DNA of 64,000 nucleotides, taken from NCBI RefSeq assembly GCF_000306765.2, contig NC_017941.2:1426001-1490000 (forward strand), written 5' to 3'. The position numbers and the translations under genes were made by a program. The notes below the pieces were generated by a model. The model saw only the letters and a list, made by a program, of their open reading frames with translations, was not told where the DNA came from and made no database searches. Numbering within the stretch: the stretch's first letter is position 1; each line of letters opens with the position of its first letter. This document shows positions 43,861-53,364 of the stretch, one piece after another. The stretch comes from Haloferax mediterranei ATCC 33500. Its GTDB lineage: Archaea; Halobacteriota; Halobacteria; Halobacteriales; Haloferacaceae.

Positions 43861-45081
43861 TTAGTCGACAAGCAGGTTGAGCGCGTACGCGGTTCGGAGC
43901 ACCGACGCAGCGTCTCCCCGGTCGAACACTAGCTCGTCGGTTTCACGGACGTGTTCGAGCACGCCTGGCGAGGAGTGATCCGGTGCCGCGGCGAGACCCT
44001 GATCGTTTTCTGCGGCCCACGTCATCACGTCGAGGTCGGACTTCGAGTCGCCCATGACGAGCACGAACGGGTCGTCCACACCGAGCACGTCGAGGGCGGC
44101 TTCGACACCTGCAGCCTTGTTCAAATCGACCGCGGAGAGTTCCGCGGCGTCAGCGTGGTAGTACGCGACTGTAACGCGTTCGAGCGTCGCTTCGACCTCC
44201 GCCGGAATCTCCGTCTTCGGGTCCGGACGCTCGTCGCGGTCGGCGAGCACGCCTTCGATTTCCGGGTCTCGCGCCGCGAAGTAGGACCGAACCCACCCGG
44301 GGCCGTCCGGGTCGTCGGTGACGGCTTCGCCGAGGAGGTCCAAGAGGTAGACGAGCGCCTCGTCGATGACCGTCTCCGCGCTGTCGCTTCCGGTCTCGAA
44401 ATTCGGCTTGAGTGTGACGTTGAACTCGTTGCCCTGCAGGTGGACACACCCGCGCAGCGAATCCGGAAGGTCGCGAATCACGCGCCCGCGAACCGACTCG
44501 AAGACCGACTGAACCGATTCGTCGAGCGTCTCGTAGAGCAGTCGCTTCGTGTCGGAGCCGTGTCCCGGCGTAAACACGCCCGTCCCCGCCTCGTAGACGA
44601 TGCTCACGTCGCCGGAGTGGACGAGTTCGTTGCCGAGTCCCTGAATGGCGAACCCCTTGACGTTCTCCAGCGTCTGTCCGGTACAGATGACGATGGGGAC
44701 GTCCGCCTCGTGGAACTCGGTGAGGAGGTGCAACACCTCCCGCGGAATCTCGTTGTCCGTTCGACCCGCCGAGCGAAGCGTCTCGTCCACGTCGAGCACG
44801 AGCGCGTTGACTTGACGACCGTACTTGGTGTAGAGGTCGAGGGCGGTAAACGCCTGATCTCTAGTGGCGCGGGCGGCGAGTTCGGCGTAGCGGTCGCCGT
44901 CCGAAAACGACCGCCTGATTCGGTCTTTCTTGTCTGTTAACTCGTCATCGACGGCCTGCCAGTGTGAGAGCGCCACCGAAGAGTCGAGTGGCGGCAAGAG
45001 GTCGACGAAGTCCTGTGCGTCCCGGACCGCGTCTGCATCGAAGTTCTCGTACAGTCGATACAGGATATCGTACCGCTCCAT
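43861..45081 (-). CDS. HAD-superfamily phosphatase
   Basis: The 406-residue protein has a helical N-terminal domain (about 1-90) and a HAD phosphatase domain with motif I LVLDVDETLRS near residue 95, motif II VICTGQ, and motif IV MGDSKSDLDVMTWA near residue 340. The cap inserted between motifs suggests the Cof/MPGP type acting on phosphorylated small molecules or sugar phosphates. The substrate is not readable, and the N-terminal helical domain is unusual. It is convergent with the 174-residue gene. Confidence 0.87.
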   Translation of the reverse strand: MERYDILYRLYENFDADAVRDAQDFVDLLPPLDSSVALSHWQAVDDELTDKKDRIRRSFSDGDRYAELAARATRDQAFTALDLYTKYGRQVNALVLDVDETLRSAGRTDNEIPREVLHLLTEFHEADVPIVICTGQTLENVKGFAIQGLGNELVHSGDVSIVYEAGTGVFTPGHGSDTKRLLYETLDESVQSVFESVRGRVIRDLPDSLRGCVHLQGNEFNVTLKPNFETGSDSAETVIDEALVYLLDLLGEAVTDDPDGPGWVRSYFAARDPEIEGVLADRDERPDPKTEIPAEVEATLERVTVAYYHADAAELSAVDLNKAAGVEAALDVLGVDDPFVLVMGDSKSDLDVMTWAAENDQGLAAAPDHSSPGVLEHVRETDELVFDRGDAASVLRTAYALNLLVD

Positions 45082-45211
45082 GACTCGGGGTCGTCACCCA
45101 ACCGCATTAAACCCGTGTGGCAGGCGAATCGTGCCGCGATTGCTCGACCGGGTCCCGAAATCGTCGGACGACCCCGCAACTCTGATACTGACTGGCCGAC
45201 GACGTGTGCAC

Positions 45212-45658
45212 ATGGCACACTGGACCGACAGCATCGTCGGCGACCGAATGACGGTAGACCGCGAGTTCAACGACCAGGTGATGAATTCCCGGTTCTCCAG
45301 TCAGGAGTGGGGTCTCATCATGACGGCGACCGAATTCGAAATCGAAGATGCGGACGACCCCGAGGCGGCACGAATCGTCGCGGAGACAGAGAAAGTCCCG
45401 CAGATTATCCCCGAACTGGACAACATCCGCAAACAGATGGGTTCGATGGGTGGGGGACAACAAGAGTCGCCGTCCGGTGGCGGCGGTATCGTCGACTCCA
45501 TCAAGGGGGCACTCGGTCTCGGCGACGGCGGCAATCAGGGAGAACAGGAGAAACTGGAGGACGCAGAGCGTCTTACGCAGGCCTACGCGGAGACGCTTCA
45601 GGAACACCTCGAAAACAAGGGCAAGTGGGAACAGGTCCGCATCAGCTACCTCGAATAA
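45212..45658 (+). CDS. DUF5799-like haloarchaeal protein
   Basis: The 148-residue acidic protein starts WTDSIVGDRMTVDREFNDQV and has a Gly-rich linker (GGGQQESPSGGGGI) and a helical end. I recognise it as similar to conserved haloarchaeal proteins of unknown function (DUF5799). The ATG at 45212 begins the conserved part; a longer in-frame extension to 44930 is not credible. No function is known. Confidence 0.65.
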   Translation: MAHWTDSIVGDRMTVDREFNDQVMNSRFSSQEWGLIMTATEFEIEDADDPEAARIVAETEKVPQIIPELDNIRKQMGSMGGGQQESPSGGGGIVDSIKGALGLGDGGNQGEQEKLEDAERLTQAYAETLQEHLENKGKWEQVRISYLE

Positions 45659-45741
45659 CGGTGGCACGACGGGGCAACCCGACCGAGTCCTCGGAGTCTA
45701 CCTGTGAATATCAGCGACGTACTCCGCAGTAGAGACGAATC

Positions 45742-45891
45742 TCAGTACTCCTCGCCAGCGTGGAACAGGGTTCGCTCGCTCGCTTCGTAGATGTTCATCA
45801 GTTCGTTGATAAGCTCGTCGTACTCCTCGTCTTCTTCTCGGAGATTGTCGAGTCGGGCGACCGTCTCGTCGTCGAGGTGAATCTGCGGCAT
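45742..45891 (-). CDS. Small acidic antitoxin-like protein, 49 residues
   Basis: The frame from ATG 45891 encodes a strand MPQIHLDDETVARLDNL followed by helices EEDEEYDELINELMNIYEAS. This resembles the N-terminal part of short VapB/RHH-like proteins common in haloarchaea. No toxin is adjacent. It stands alone between DUF5799 and the kinase gene. Confidence 0.6.
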   Translation of the reverse strand: MPQIHLDDETVARLDNLREEDEEYDELINELMNIYEASERTLFHAGEEY

Positions 45892-46012
45892 AGTTGTTAC
45901 CAGGTCGGCTGATACCTTAAGCAGCGGGTCGTGTCCCGAATAGCGGCTCAGATACGAACACCGGTTAGAGCATGAACATATTAACCACTGCCCGTCCATA
46001 CTATTCTGTATT

Positions 46013-49000
46013 GTGGATAGTCTGGAGAACGAACAAAACGAGCCGATTCGTGTCCTCTACGTCGACGACGATGAGTCGTTCGCAGACAAGGTCCAGACGA
46101 AACTCTCCAATATCGACTCGAACATCGATGTTACGCTTTCGAGCGATATCGAAACAGCACTAGAGCGTGTCACGTCTCAGTCAATCGACTGCGTCGTCAC
46201 CACGTATTCACTTGGAGCGGCGACCGGTCTCGACCTTGTCGACGCAGTCCGCGAACGAGCGGCGCCACTCCCGACGATATTGCTCACCAAGCAACGAGAT
46301 GGACACGTAACCGCCGAAGCGGCATCGAACAACGCGTCCGACCATATCACGCTACAGGCCGAACGAGACAATTTCAGTATTCTCGCAACTCGAGTTGAGA
46401 CGCTCGTCAGCGCGGTCCGAAATAAGCAACGCGCCGTTGCGACAACCAACCGATTCAGGCGGACGCTCGAACGCACGACTGATGCAATCTACGCGGTGAA
46501 CAGCGACTGGGAAATCGAGTACATGAACCAGAAGATGGCAGACCGTGTTGGCTGTGACCCTGACAGTGTCGTCGGGGCCATCCTCTGGGAAGAGTTTCCG
46601 TCTATTGCCGGAACCGAACTGGAGACGCGGTATCGAACCGCGGTGGAAACTGGTGAGCCGGTTTCATTCGAGCAGTATCTCGGGCCGCCGTTCGACTACT
46701 GGGTCGAAGTGCGTGCCTTCCCTGACGACGACGGCCTCACTGTCTTCTCCCGGGAGATAACCGAAGAGCGGGAACGGGAACGCGAACTCCAGCGCAGCAA
46801 GGCGATTTTAGAGAACGTCCACGATGTCGTATTCGTCATCGACTCATCGATGGAGATTCAGTATGCGAATCCGTCGGCCGCCCGTGCTCGTAGTGGACCC
46901 GACGCGCTGCGCGGAATGAATATTCTCGATATCATGAGAGACAGCGTTTCGGACGAGGACTACGAACGATTCCGCGAGGCAGTCCGCGAGACGCTCTCCG
47001 GCATGGAAGACCGGAGTGACGGTGGCCCAACTGGGCTGTATGATTTTGACCTCCAGATGACGGCCGATACGACGTTCGGACGCCGGGCGTTCGACGTCAG
47101 ACTCGCGCCACTGTACGACGCAACTGAAAAACAGGTCCTCATTGTCGCGCGAGACGTGACTGAACGCTACGAAGCACAGCAGCAACTCGAACAGGAGCGA
47201 GACGCGCTTCAGGCGGTCCAGCGGGTGATGGGAAATGCAACCCTCTCGACCGACGAACGACTAACAAAGCTGCTCGAAATCGGCTGTCAGACGCTCGGAC
47301 TCGACCTCGGTGTCGTCTCCAATATCGACGGGAACGACTACGAAATCCGTGCGATTCACCCGACCGGTGGCGAGATCTCTGTCGGCGACCGATTCGACCT
47401 CGGATCGACCTACTGCAAAGAGGTCGTCGAAAACGACGAGGTATGTTCATTCATAGACGCGGTCGACGCCGGATACGAGTCCCACCCCGCGTATCAGGAG
47501 TTCGGGCTGAAAGCGTATATCGGGGCCCCGCTCACAGTCGATGGCGAACGATACGGGACGGTGAACTTCTCCAGTTCGTCAACCCGTAAGACACCGTTCG
47601 GGGAGTTCGAGCGAACACTCGTCGAACTCCTCGGCGAACTGGTCAGCGCGGAGTTATCACGCGACCGCAGTCGAACCGAGCTCGAACAGACGAATCGGCG
47701 ACTCGAATCACTCATCGAGACTGCACCGATGGCGATTATGGAAGTCGGTAGACGTGGAAACCTGCTTCTCTGGAATCAGGGTGCCGAAGAGATGTTCGGG
47801 TGGTCGAGAGAGGAGGTCATCGGAACGTTCAATCCGCTGGTTCCAGACGAGAAGATAGACGAGTACGAGAGTCACCTAGCAAAAACGTTTGCGGGCGAGC
47901 GAGTCTACGGCAAAGAGATTCGGCGGCAGACGAAAGCCGGAGACAAACTCGACTTGTTGCTCTCGACGGCCTCGATAGCGGACCCAGAAGGAGGCGTCGA
48001 CCGGGTAATCGCCATCCTCGAAGATATCACGCCGCAGAAACGAATCGAGCGGAGTCTACGGGAACTCCAGCAGACCGCACAGGAACTCACCGTCGCGTCG
48101 TCGACCGAGGAAGTCGGCGAAATCGCCGTCGAAGCCGCGGTCGACGTGCTCGGACTCGAGGTGACGAGTATCTGGGAGTACGACGAGCAGGAAGATGCGC
48201 TCGTCCCACTCACCGAGACGAGCGCGGCGCGCGACCTGTACGGGGAGACGCCGACACTCACGGCCGGAGAGAGTCTCGCCTGGGAGTCCTTCGAGTCGGG
48301 TGAAATCCGCGTCTACGACGACGTTCGACAACACGACGGCCGATACAACAAGGACACCGAGATGCGAAGTGAGATAATCGTCCCGCTCGGGCGGCACGGT
48401 CTCTTGCTCACCGGTTCGACGTCGTCGCGGGAGTTTACTGACCGTGACACCGACCTCTTTCGAATCCTCGCTGCGTCCGCCGAAGCCGCGATGGTTCGGG
48501 CGAAACGAGAGAACGAACTCAGGCGGCAGAACGAACGCCTTGACGAGTTCGCAGATGTCGTCGCTCACGACCTTCGGAATCCACTGACAGTCGCGTCCGG
48601 CTTTCTCGACATCGCTGCCGAAACCGGAAACGAACAGTACTTCGACCGGGTACGGTCCGCACACGAACGTATCGAGAACCTCATCGAAGACCTCCTCACG
48701 CTTTCCCGCGGCGAACGACCCATCGACGATAGCTCCGAAATCGACCTCGAGAAACTGGCGGAGGAGTCGTGGGGGTACGTCAATACCGACAAGGCGAACC
48801 TCTCACTCTCCGAGTCGCTACCGACGGTTCACGGGGATGCAAACCGGTTGAAGCACCTGTTCGAGAACTTGTTCCGGAACGCAATCGAACACGGTGGGGG
48901 CGACGTCAACGTGACAGTCGAAGAGCTTGCCGACGGGTCAGGGTTCGCTGTCGAAGACGATGGAGTCGGTATTTCGCCGGAGCGGCAAGCGGACGTGTTC

Positions 49001-49177
49001 GACCACGGCGTCTCGTACAGCGATGACGGAACCGGATTCGGGCTGAGTATCGTCGCCGCTATCGCCCGCGAACACGGGTGGTCGGTCTCGGTGACCGACG
49101 GAGCAGACGGCGGTGCCCGCTTCGAATTCGAATCTGAGCGCAGCGAATCCACGGAGAAAACAGCGCAGACGCAGTAA
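46013..49177 (+). CDS. Multi-sensor histidine kinase (receiver-like, PAS, GAF)
   Basis: The 1054-residue soluble protein has an N-terminal receiver-like domain (about 12-130), PAS domains (about 145-260, 265-390 and 560-680), GAF-like domains (about 400-545 and 690-830), HisKA with AHDLRNPL (His852) and a HATPase domain with ENLFRNAIEHG, VEDDGVGI and GTGFGL. The start is GTG 46013. The receiver-like domain has lost its phospho-acceptor: Thr64 stands where Asp is expected (DCVVTTYSL), and the C-terminal Lys is missing too. Ligand, partner and output are unknown. Confidence 0.92.
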   Translation: MDSLENEQNEPIRVLYVDDDESFADKVQTKLSNIDSNIDVTLSSDIETALERVTSQSIDCVVTTYSLGAATGLDLVDAVRERAAPLPTILLTKQRDGHVTAEAASNNASDHITLQAERDNFSILATRVETLVSAVRNKQRAVATTNRFRRTLERTTDAIYAVNSDWEIEYMNQKMADRVGCDPDSVVGAILWEEFPSIAGTELETRYRTAVETGEPVSFEQYLGPPFDYWVEVRAFPDDDGLTVFSREITEERERERELQRSKAILENVHDVVFVIDSSMEIQYANPSAARARSGPDALRGMNILDIMRDSVSDEDYERFREAVRETLSGMEDRSDGGPTGLYDFDLQMTADTTFGRRAFDVRLAPLYDATEKQVLIVARDVTERYEAQQQLEQERDALQAVQRVMGNATLSTDERLTKLLEIGCQTLGLDLGVVSNIDGNDYEIRAIHPTGGEISVGDRFDLGSTYCKEVVENDEVCSFIDAVDAGYESHPAYQEFGLKAYIGAPLTVDGERYGTVNFSSSSTRKTPFGEFERTLVELLGELVSAELSRDRSRTELEQTNRRLESLIETAPMAIMEVGRRGNLLLWNQGAEEMFGWSREEVIGTFNPLVPDEKIDEYESHLAKTFAGERVYGKEIRRQTKAGDKLDLLLSTASIADPEGGVDRVIAILEDITPQKRIERSLRELQQTAQELTVASSTEEVGEIAVEAAVDVLGLEVTSIWEYDEQEDALVPLTETSAARDLYGETPTLTAGESLAWESFESGEIRVYDDVRQHDGRYNKDTEMRSEIIVPLGRHGLLLTGSTSSREFTDRDTDLFRILAASAEAAMVRAKRENELRRQNERLDEFADVVAHDLRNPLTVASGFLDIAAETGNEQYFDRVRSAHERIENLIEDLLTLSRGERPIDDSSEIDLEKLAEESWGYVNTDKANLSLSESLPTVHGDANRLKHLFENLFRNAIEHGGGDVNVTVEELADGSGFAVEDDGVGISPERQADVFDHGVSYSDDGTGFGLSIVAAIAREHGWSVSVTDGADGGARFEFESERSESTEKTAQTQ

Positions 49178-49229
49178 CGAACGCGTCTGCCGGTAGGCGT
49201 CTCGACAGCGTTCGAACGAGAATCTGACT

Positions 49230-50240
49230 CTATGCTTTCGACGACAGTTGCTTGAAGAGGCTCTTCCCGGCGCTGCCGGAGACTTCCGTCAAGTCGGCGT
49301 GTACGTCGGCGATACGCCCGCGGATGTCACGGCCGACGACGCGCGGGTCAAACACCGACTTGTCAGGTGACCACTCGGTGTCGTTGAAGAACGTGTCGCG
49401 AGTGCCTTCGACGCCTTCCGGCGGGACGATGGCGTTGGGGTCTTCGCTGTAGAGGTCGTAGGCGGTCCGCGTGTACTCGTACTGGTAGCGCGTGTCCTTG
49501 TTGACCTTGCAGATGCCGTGTTTGAGCATCTCCTGAAGCTGGTCGGGCTGGACGCCCGAAGAGCCGTGGAGGACGAGCGGCGTATCGAGTCCGTGGTCGC
49601 GAAGCGCCTGACGAATGTCGCGCGCGAGGTCAGGGCGGAGTTCGAGGTCCTTACCCTTGGCGACGCCGTGTTGCGTGCCGACAGAGATAGCAAGCAGGTC
49701 AGCACCCGTCTTGTCGACGAACTCGACGGCCTGCTCGGGGTCCGTGTAGAACGCCTCTTCGGCTTCGATTTCGTCTTCGACGCCCTTGATTTGGCCGAGT
49801 TCGGCCTCGATGAGGGTGTCGGAGCCTGCGGCCTCGACCATCTCGACGACCTCGCGACTCGTCGCGACGTTCTCGTCGAACGGTTCGTGCGAGGCGTCAA
49901 TCATAATCGATGACGGGATGTCGAGTTCGATTTGCTGCTCGATGAACTCGAGGTCCGTCTGGTGGTCCATGTTGAGGAAGACGCCGATGTCGTACTGCTC
50001 GGCGATGACCTCGATGTAGTTACCCATGGCCTTCAGGCCCGCGACAGGGTCACCGTTGCCCGCGAACTTGCAGGCCCCGCCGCTGAGTTGTAACAGAAGG
50101 TCCGAGTTCATCCGGTCGGCACCCTCCATGAGTCCCATCATGATGCTCGGCTCCGCGATGTTGCTCGCGATGAGACCGAATCCTTCGTCGAGCGCCTCGT
50201 CGTACACTGTGGCGAGTTCCTCCCCGCCGTAGAACGGCAT
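49230..50240 (-). CDS. fba: Class II fructose-bisphosphate aldolase
   Basis: The 336-residue enzyme has the class II aldolase zinc and catalytic residues in [18 protein letters not shown], the Glu-rich [12 protein letters not shown] and [12 protein letters not shown]. It cleaves fructose 1,6-bisphosphate to two trioses. Haloferax has this Zn-dependent bacterial-type enzyme rather than only the archaeal class I enzyme. It lies 169 bp downstream of ptfB on the same strand with its own TATA-like TTATTATCC near 50274-50290, so it is likely expressed with fructose catabolism but from its own promoter. Confidence 0.94.
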   Translation of the reverse strand: MPFYGGEELATVYDEALDEGFGLIASNIAEPSIMMGLMEGADRMNSDLLLQLSGGACKFAGNGDPVAGLKAMGNYIEVIAEQYDIGVFLNMDHQTDLEFIEQQIELDIPSSIMIDASHEPFDENVATSREVVEMVEAAGSDTLIEAELGQIKGVEDEIEAEEAFYTDPEQAVEFVDKTGADLLAISVGTQHGVAKGKDLELRPDLARDIRQALRDHGLDTPLVLHGSSGVQPDQLQEMLKHGICKVNKDTRYQYEYTRTAYDLYSEDPNAIVPPEGVEGTRDTFFNDTEWSPDKSVFDPRVVGRDIRGRIADVHADLTEVSGSAGKSLFKQLSSKA

Positions 50241-50409
50241 TATGCGTTCACCTCGAATTCGTCAACGATTGCGAGGATAATAATCTATGGGAAGCGAGTT
50301 TCGAATCTGCACGTTATTGTTTGTTCATGTCCGAGTTAATTTTCGTGAAGCGTCGAAGTCGCGCCGCTCGAAGCGTGAGAAAACAGCGAACTCGCCGCCG
50401 CCAGTGAGC

Positions 50410-50895
50410 TTAGGAGAACAGCTTCTTCAGCCGGGCGAAAAGGCCCTTCTCCGGGTCGCCGCCGCGACGGACAGGTTCGTCAGGTTGCGCACGTTCAGCA
50501 CCCGATTCTGCTTCCGACGAGGCGGCAGCCTCGGCATCCGCGTCGGCAGCGCCCTCGCCGCTCCCGAAAGTGACCGACCCGGTCTTGCCCGCGTCGGCGA
50601 GTTCGGCCGCCTTCTCGATGACGGCTTCGGCGTTGTTGACGCCGTCTTTGACGGTCCCTTTGAGGACGAGTTTTCCCTCGAATCGGTCGCGGCTAACCGA
50701 CGTGTCCGAGGTGATGATGACCGCATCGGCCTCGGCGATGGCGTCCGCATCGAGTTCGTCTTGTGTCCCCATCGCGCCCTGGACTTCGACGTCGATGTCG
50801 TGTCCGAGGCGTTCTGCGATCTGCAGGAGGTTCTCAGCCGCCATCTGGCTGTGTGCGATACCGGTTGGACAGGATGTGACTGCGACGAATTTCAT
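50410..50895 (-). CDS. ptfB: PTS fructose-specific EIIB component
   Basis: The 161-residue protein is a fructose-family EIIB. The phosphocysteine is Cys9 in TSCPTGIAHSQMAA. It accepts phosphate from EIIA and passes it to fructose as fructose 1-phosphate. A haloarchaeal acidic/Ala-rich extension (about 110-161) follows the domain. It overlaps ptsI by 4 nt (ATGA). With ptfA, ptfC, ptsH and ptsI it makes a complete phosphotransferase system. Confidence 0.93.
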   Translation of the reverse strand: MKFVAVTSCPTGIAHSQMAAENLLQIAERLGHDIDVEVQGAMGTQDELDADAIAEADAVIITSDTSVSRDRFEGKLVLKGTVKDGVNNAEAVIEKAAELADAGKTGSVTFGSGEGAADADAEAAASSEAESGAERAQPDEPVRRGGDPEKGLFARLKKLFS

Positions 50896-52589
50896 TGGTT
50901 CTCTGTAAGGGTCTCTATGACTTCAGCCTTGGTCTCAGCCCGAAGTACGCGCGCCGCGAGGGCTTCTGCGTCTTCGGTATCTGTCTCCGTCACGGCTGCT
51001 TTCACCTGCGGAACCGTGACGGCGCTCATGCTCAACTCGTCGAGTCCGAGACCGACGAGCAGTTCGGTAAGGTCGGGGTCGCCAGCCATCTCGCCGCACA
51101 TACCGACCCAGCAGTCGGTGTCGTCGGCAGCAGAGACAGTGGCATCGATGGCACGGAGCACTGCGGGTTGCCGGTAGTCCCCGAGGTCAGAGACGCGCTC
51201 GTTCCCGCGTTCTGCGGCCATCACGTACTGTGCGAGGTCGTTCGTTCCGATACTGAAGAAGTCGACGTGCGGGGCGAACTGGTCGGCCATGAAGGCCGTT
51301 GCGGGCGTTTCGACCATGATGCCGAACTCGGGCATCTCGTGGACGATACCCTCCTCTGTGAGGTCGTCCGCGACCGACTCGAATTGCTCACGTGCACGCC
51401 GAAGTTCCTCGACCGTCGAGACGAGCGGGAGCATCACAGAGAGGCGTGCTCCGTCGGCGCTTCCCGCAGCACGCAGAAGGGCGCGAATCTGCGTTTCGAA
51501 GAGGTCGGCGTCGGGGCCGAGCGACCGGCGGATACCGCGCTCACCGAGGAACGGGTTTTCCTCGTCCGGCAAGTCGAGATAGGGAACCGGCTTGTCGCCG
51601 CCGATATCGAGCGTCCTGACGACGACGCGCCCGGCGTCGAACGACTCGGCCGCCTCGACGTACGCATCGAACTGCTCGTCCTCGTCCGGCGGCGACTCGC
51701 GGTCGAGAAAGAGGAATTCGGTCCGGAACAGCCCGACGCCGTCGGCCCCACGGTCGACTGCCGGCCCGAGGTCGGCACGCGTGCCGATGTTCGCCGCGAC
51801 TTCGATGTCGACGCCGTCTGCCGTCTCGACCGGGTCGTGGCGGATTTCCACGTCGGTATCGGCCGCGGCGGCCTCCTTCTGCTCGTCGTCCGGTTGGACC
51901 ACGAGGTCACCGGTCTCGCCGTCGACGACGACTTCCGTGTCGTCTTCGACTGCGTTCAACTCCTCGCCGACGCCGACGATGGCGGGCAGGGCGAGCGACC
52001 GGGCGAAGATAGCCGCGTGCGAGGTTCGGCCGCCAGTGACCGTGACGAATCCGGCGACGCGCTCGGGGTCGAGTTGCGCCGTGTCACTCGGTGTGAGGCG
52101 TTCGGCGACGACGACGCTCCCCGTCGGCAACGACGAGAGGTCGGTCCGTTCGGCGTCGGAAAGCACGCGCACGAGTCTATCGCGGATGTCGCGTAGGTCA
52201 TCGGCGCGTTCGCCCATGCGTCCGCCCATGTTCTCGAACTGCTCGACAAACGACGAGAACGTCTCCTGAACGGCGTGTTCTGCCGGTAGTCCGCCCTCGA
52301 TAGCGTCGGCGACGCCGTCGGTTATCTGCGGGTCGTTGAGAAACTGGATATGCGCGTCGAAGACCGCGGCTTCCTCTTTTCCGACCCGGTCGGCAGTGCG
52401 CGCTCGCTCGGTTTCGAGTTCGTCTTCGGCGGCTTCGCGGGCGTCTTCGAAGCGGGCCAGTTCGGCCTCGGCGTCGATATCTTCCGGTTCCGGTGGCTCC
52501 GGGAGGTCCGCGTCCGGGCGATACCAGATGACTGTCCCGACGCCCGAAAGCGGGGTGACACCGATACCGGAGAGGGTTCGTTCGGCCAT
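50892..52589 (-). CDS. ptsI: PTS enzyme I
   Basis: The 565-residue protein transfers phosphate from PEP to HPr. The phosphorylation site is His191 in GGRTSHAAIFARSLA. The C-terminal PEP-binding half has GLFRTEFLFLDRES, RTLDIGGDKPVPYL and the conserved FSIGTNDLAQYVMAAERGN and MCGEM. Length equals bacterial EI. It lies between ptsH and ptfB with tight spacing, so one mRNA encodes the whole system. Confidence 0.94.
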   Translation of the reverse strand: MAERTLSGIGVTPLSGVGTVIWYRPDADLPEPPEPEDIDAEAELARFEDAREAAEDELETERARTADRVGKEEAAVFDAHIQFLNDPQITDGVADAIEGGLPAEHAVQETFSSFVEQFENMGGRMGERADDLRDIRDRLVRVLSDAERTDLSSLPTGSVVVAERLTPSDTAQLDPERVAGFVTVTGGRTSHAAIFARSLALPAIVGVGEELNAVEDDTEVVVDGETGDLVVQPDDEQKEAAAADTDVEIRHDPVETADGVDIEVAANIGTRADLGPAVDRGADGVGLFRTEFLFLDRESPPDEDEQFDAYVEAAESFDAGRVVVRTLDIGGDKPVPYLDLPDEENPFLGERGIRRSLGPDADLFETQIRALLRAAGSADGARLSVMLPLVSTVEELRRAREQFESVADDLTEEGIVHEMPEFGIMVETPATAFMADQFAPHVDFFSIGTNDLAQYVMAAERGNERVSDLGDYRQPAVLRAIDATVSAADDTDCWVGMCGEMAGDPDLTELLVGLGLDELSMSAVTVPQVKAAVTETDTEDAEALAARVLRAETKAEVIETLTENQ

Positions 52590-52591
52590 AG

Positions 52592-52861
52592 TTACTGTTT
52601 GGCTTCGGGCGTAGAAAGGATAGCTTCGAGTGCGTCGAGTGTTGCTTCCGCGTCGTCGCCCTCGGCGACGAGCCGAACGTCTTCGCCGGCGGCAACGCCG
52701 AGTCCCGTCACGGCGAGCATGCTCGCGGCGGGTGCGAGGCCGTCCGAGTCAGCGCGGCCGAGTTGCACGTCGGCGTCGAACTCGTTCGCCGTCTCGACGA
52801 ACTTCGAGGCGGGCCGGGCGTGAAGCCCGTCTTCGGGGACGACGGTGACGATTCGCTCCAT
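52592..52861 (-). CDS. ptsH: PTS phosphocarrier protein HPr
   Basis: The 89-residue HPr has active-site His14 in DGLHARPAS and the ASMLAV segment around the regulatory-Ser position. It passes phosphate from enzyme I to EIIA. It overlaps ptfA by one base and precedes ptsI by 2 bp. From memory the H. volcanii equivalent is called ptsH2. Confidence 0.94.
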   Translation of the reverse strand: MERIVTVVPEDGLHARPASKFVETANEFDADVQLGRADSDGLAPAASMLAVTGLGVAAGEDVRLVAEGDDAEATLDALEAILSTPEAKQ

Positions 52862-53325
52862 CAGGCGACCACCTCGCCGAGCACGTCTTGGACCGTCTCT
52901 TTGCGCTCTGCTTCGAGGAGTTTCTCGCGTACGTCTTCGTGCATGAGCGACCGCGAGAGTGCGCTCAGAATCTGCAGGTGGTCTTCGCCGCCTTCGGCGG
53001 GGACGAGAATCATAAACAGGAGTCGCGCGGGCTTGTCGTCCATCGCGTCGAAGTCGATTCCCTCGGTCGACCGACCGAACGCGACTGTCGGTTTCGAGAC
53101 GGCGTCGGTCTTCGCGTGCGGGATGCCGATACCGAATCCGACGCCGGTCGTCGCCTCCTCCTCGCGTTCGAGGAGGGCGGTGAGCGCAGCCTCTCGGTCG
53201 TCGACGCGGCCGGCGTCGACAGCCAAATCGAGGAGGAACTCGATGGCTCCCTCCTTCGTCGCCGGTGGCTCTTCGAGTGAGATCAATTCGAGCGGTGTGA
53301 TGGTGCTGATATCTGCTACGTCCAT
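52861..53325 (-). CDS. ptfA: PTS fructose-specific EIIA component
   Basis: The 154-residue EIIA has the phospho-His70 in GVGFGIGIPHAKTDAV, as in fructose/mannitol EIIA. It accepts phosphate from HPr and gives it to EIIB. Position 39 bp after ptfC and one base before ptsH fits the operon. Confidence 0.93.
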   Translation of the reverse strand: MDVADISTITPLELISLEEPPATKEGAIEFLLDLAVDAGRVDDREAALTALLEREEEATTGVGFGIGIPHAKTDAVSKPTVAFGRSTEGIDFDAMDDKPARLLFMILVPAEGGEDHLQILSALSRSLMHEDVREKLLEAERKETVQDVLGEVVA

Positions 53326-53364
53326 GGTGCTTCGTTCGAGTATGGAAAGATTGGTTTCGTGTGG

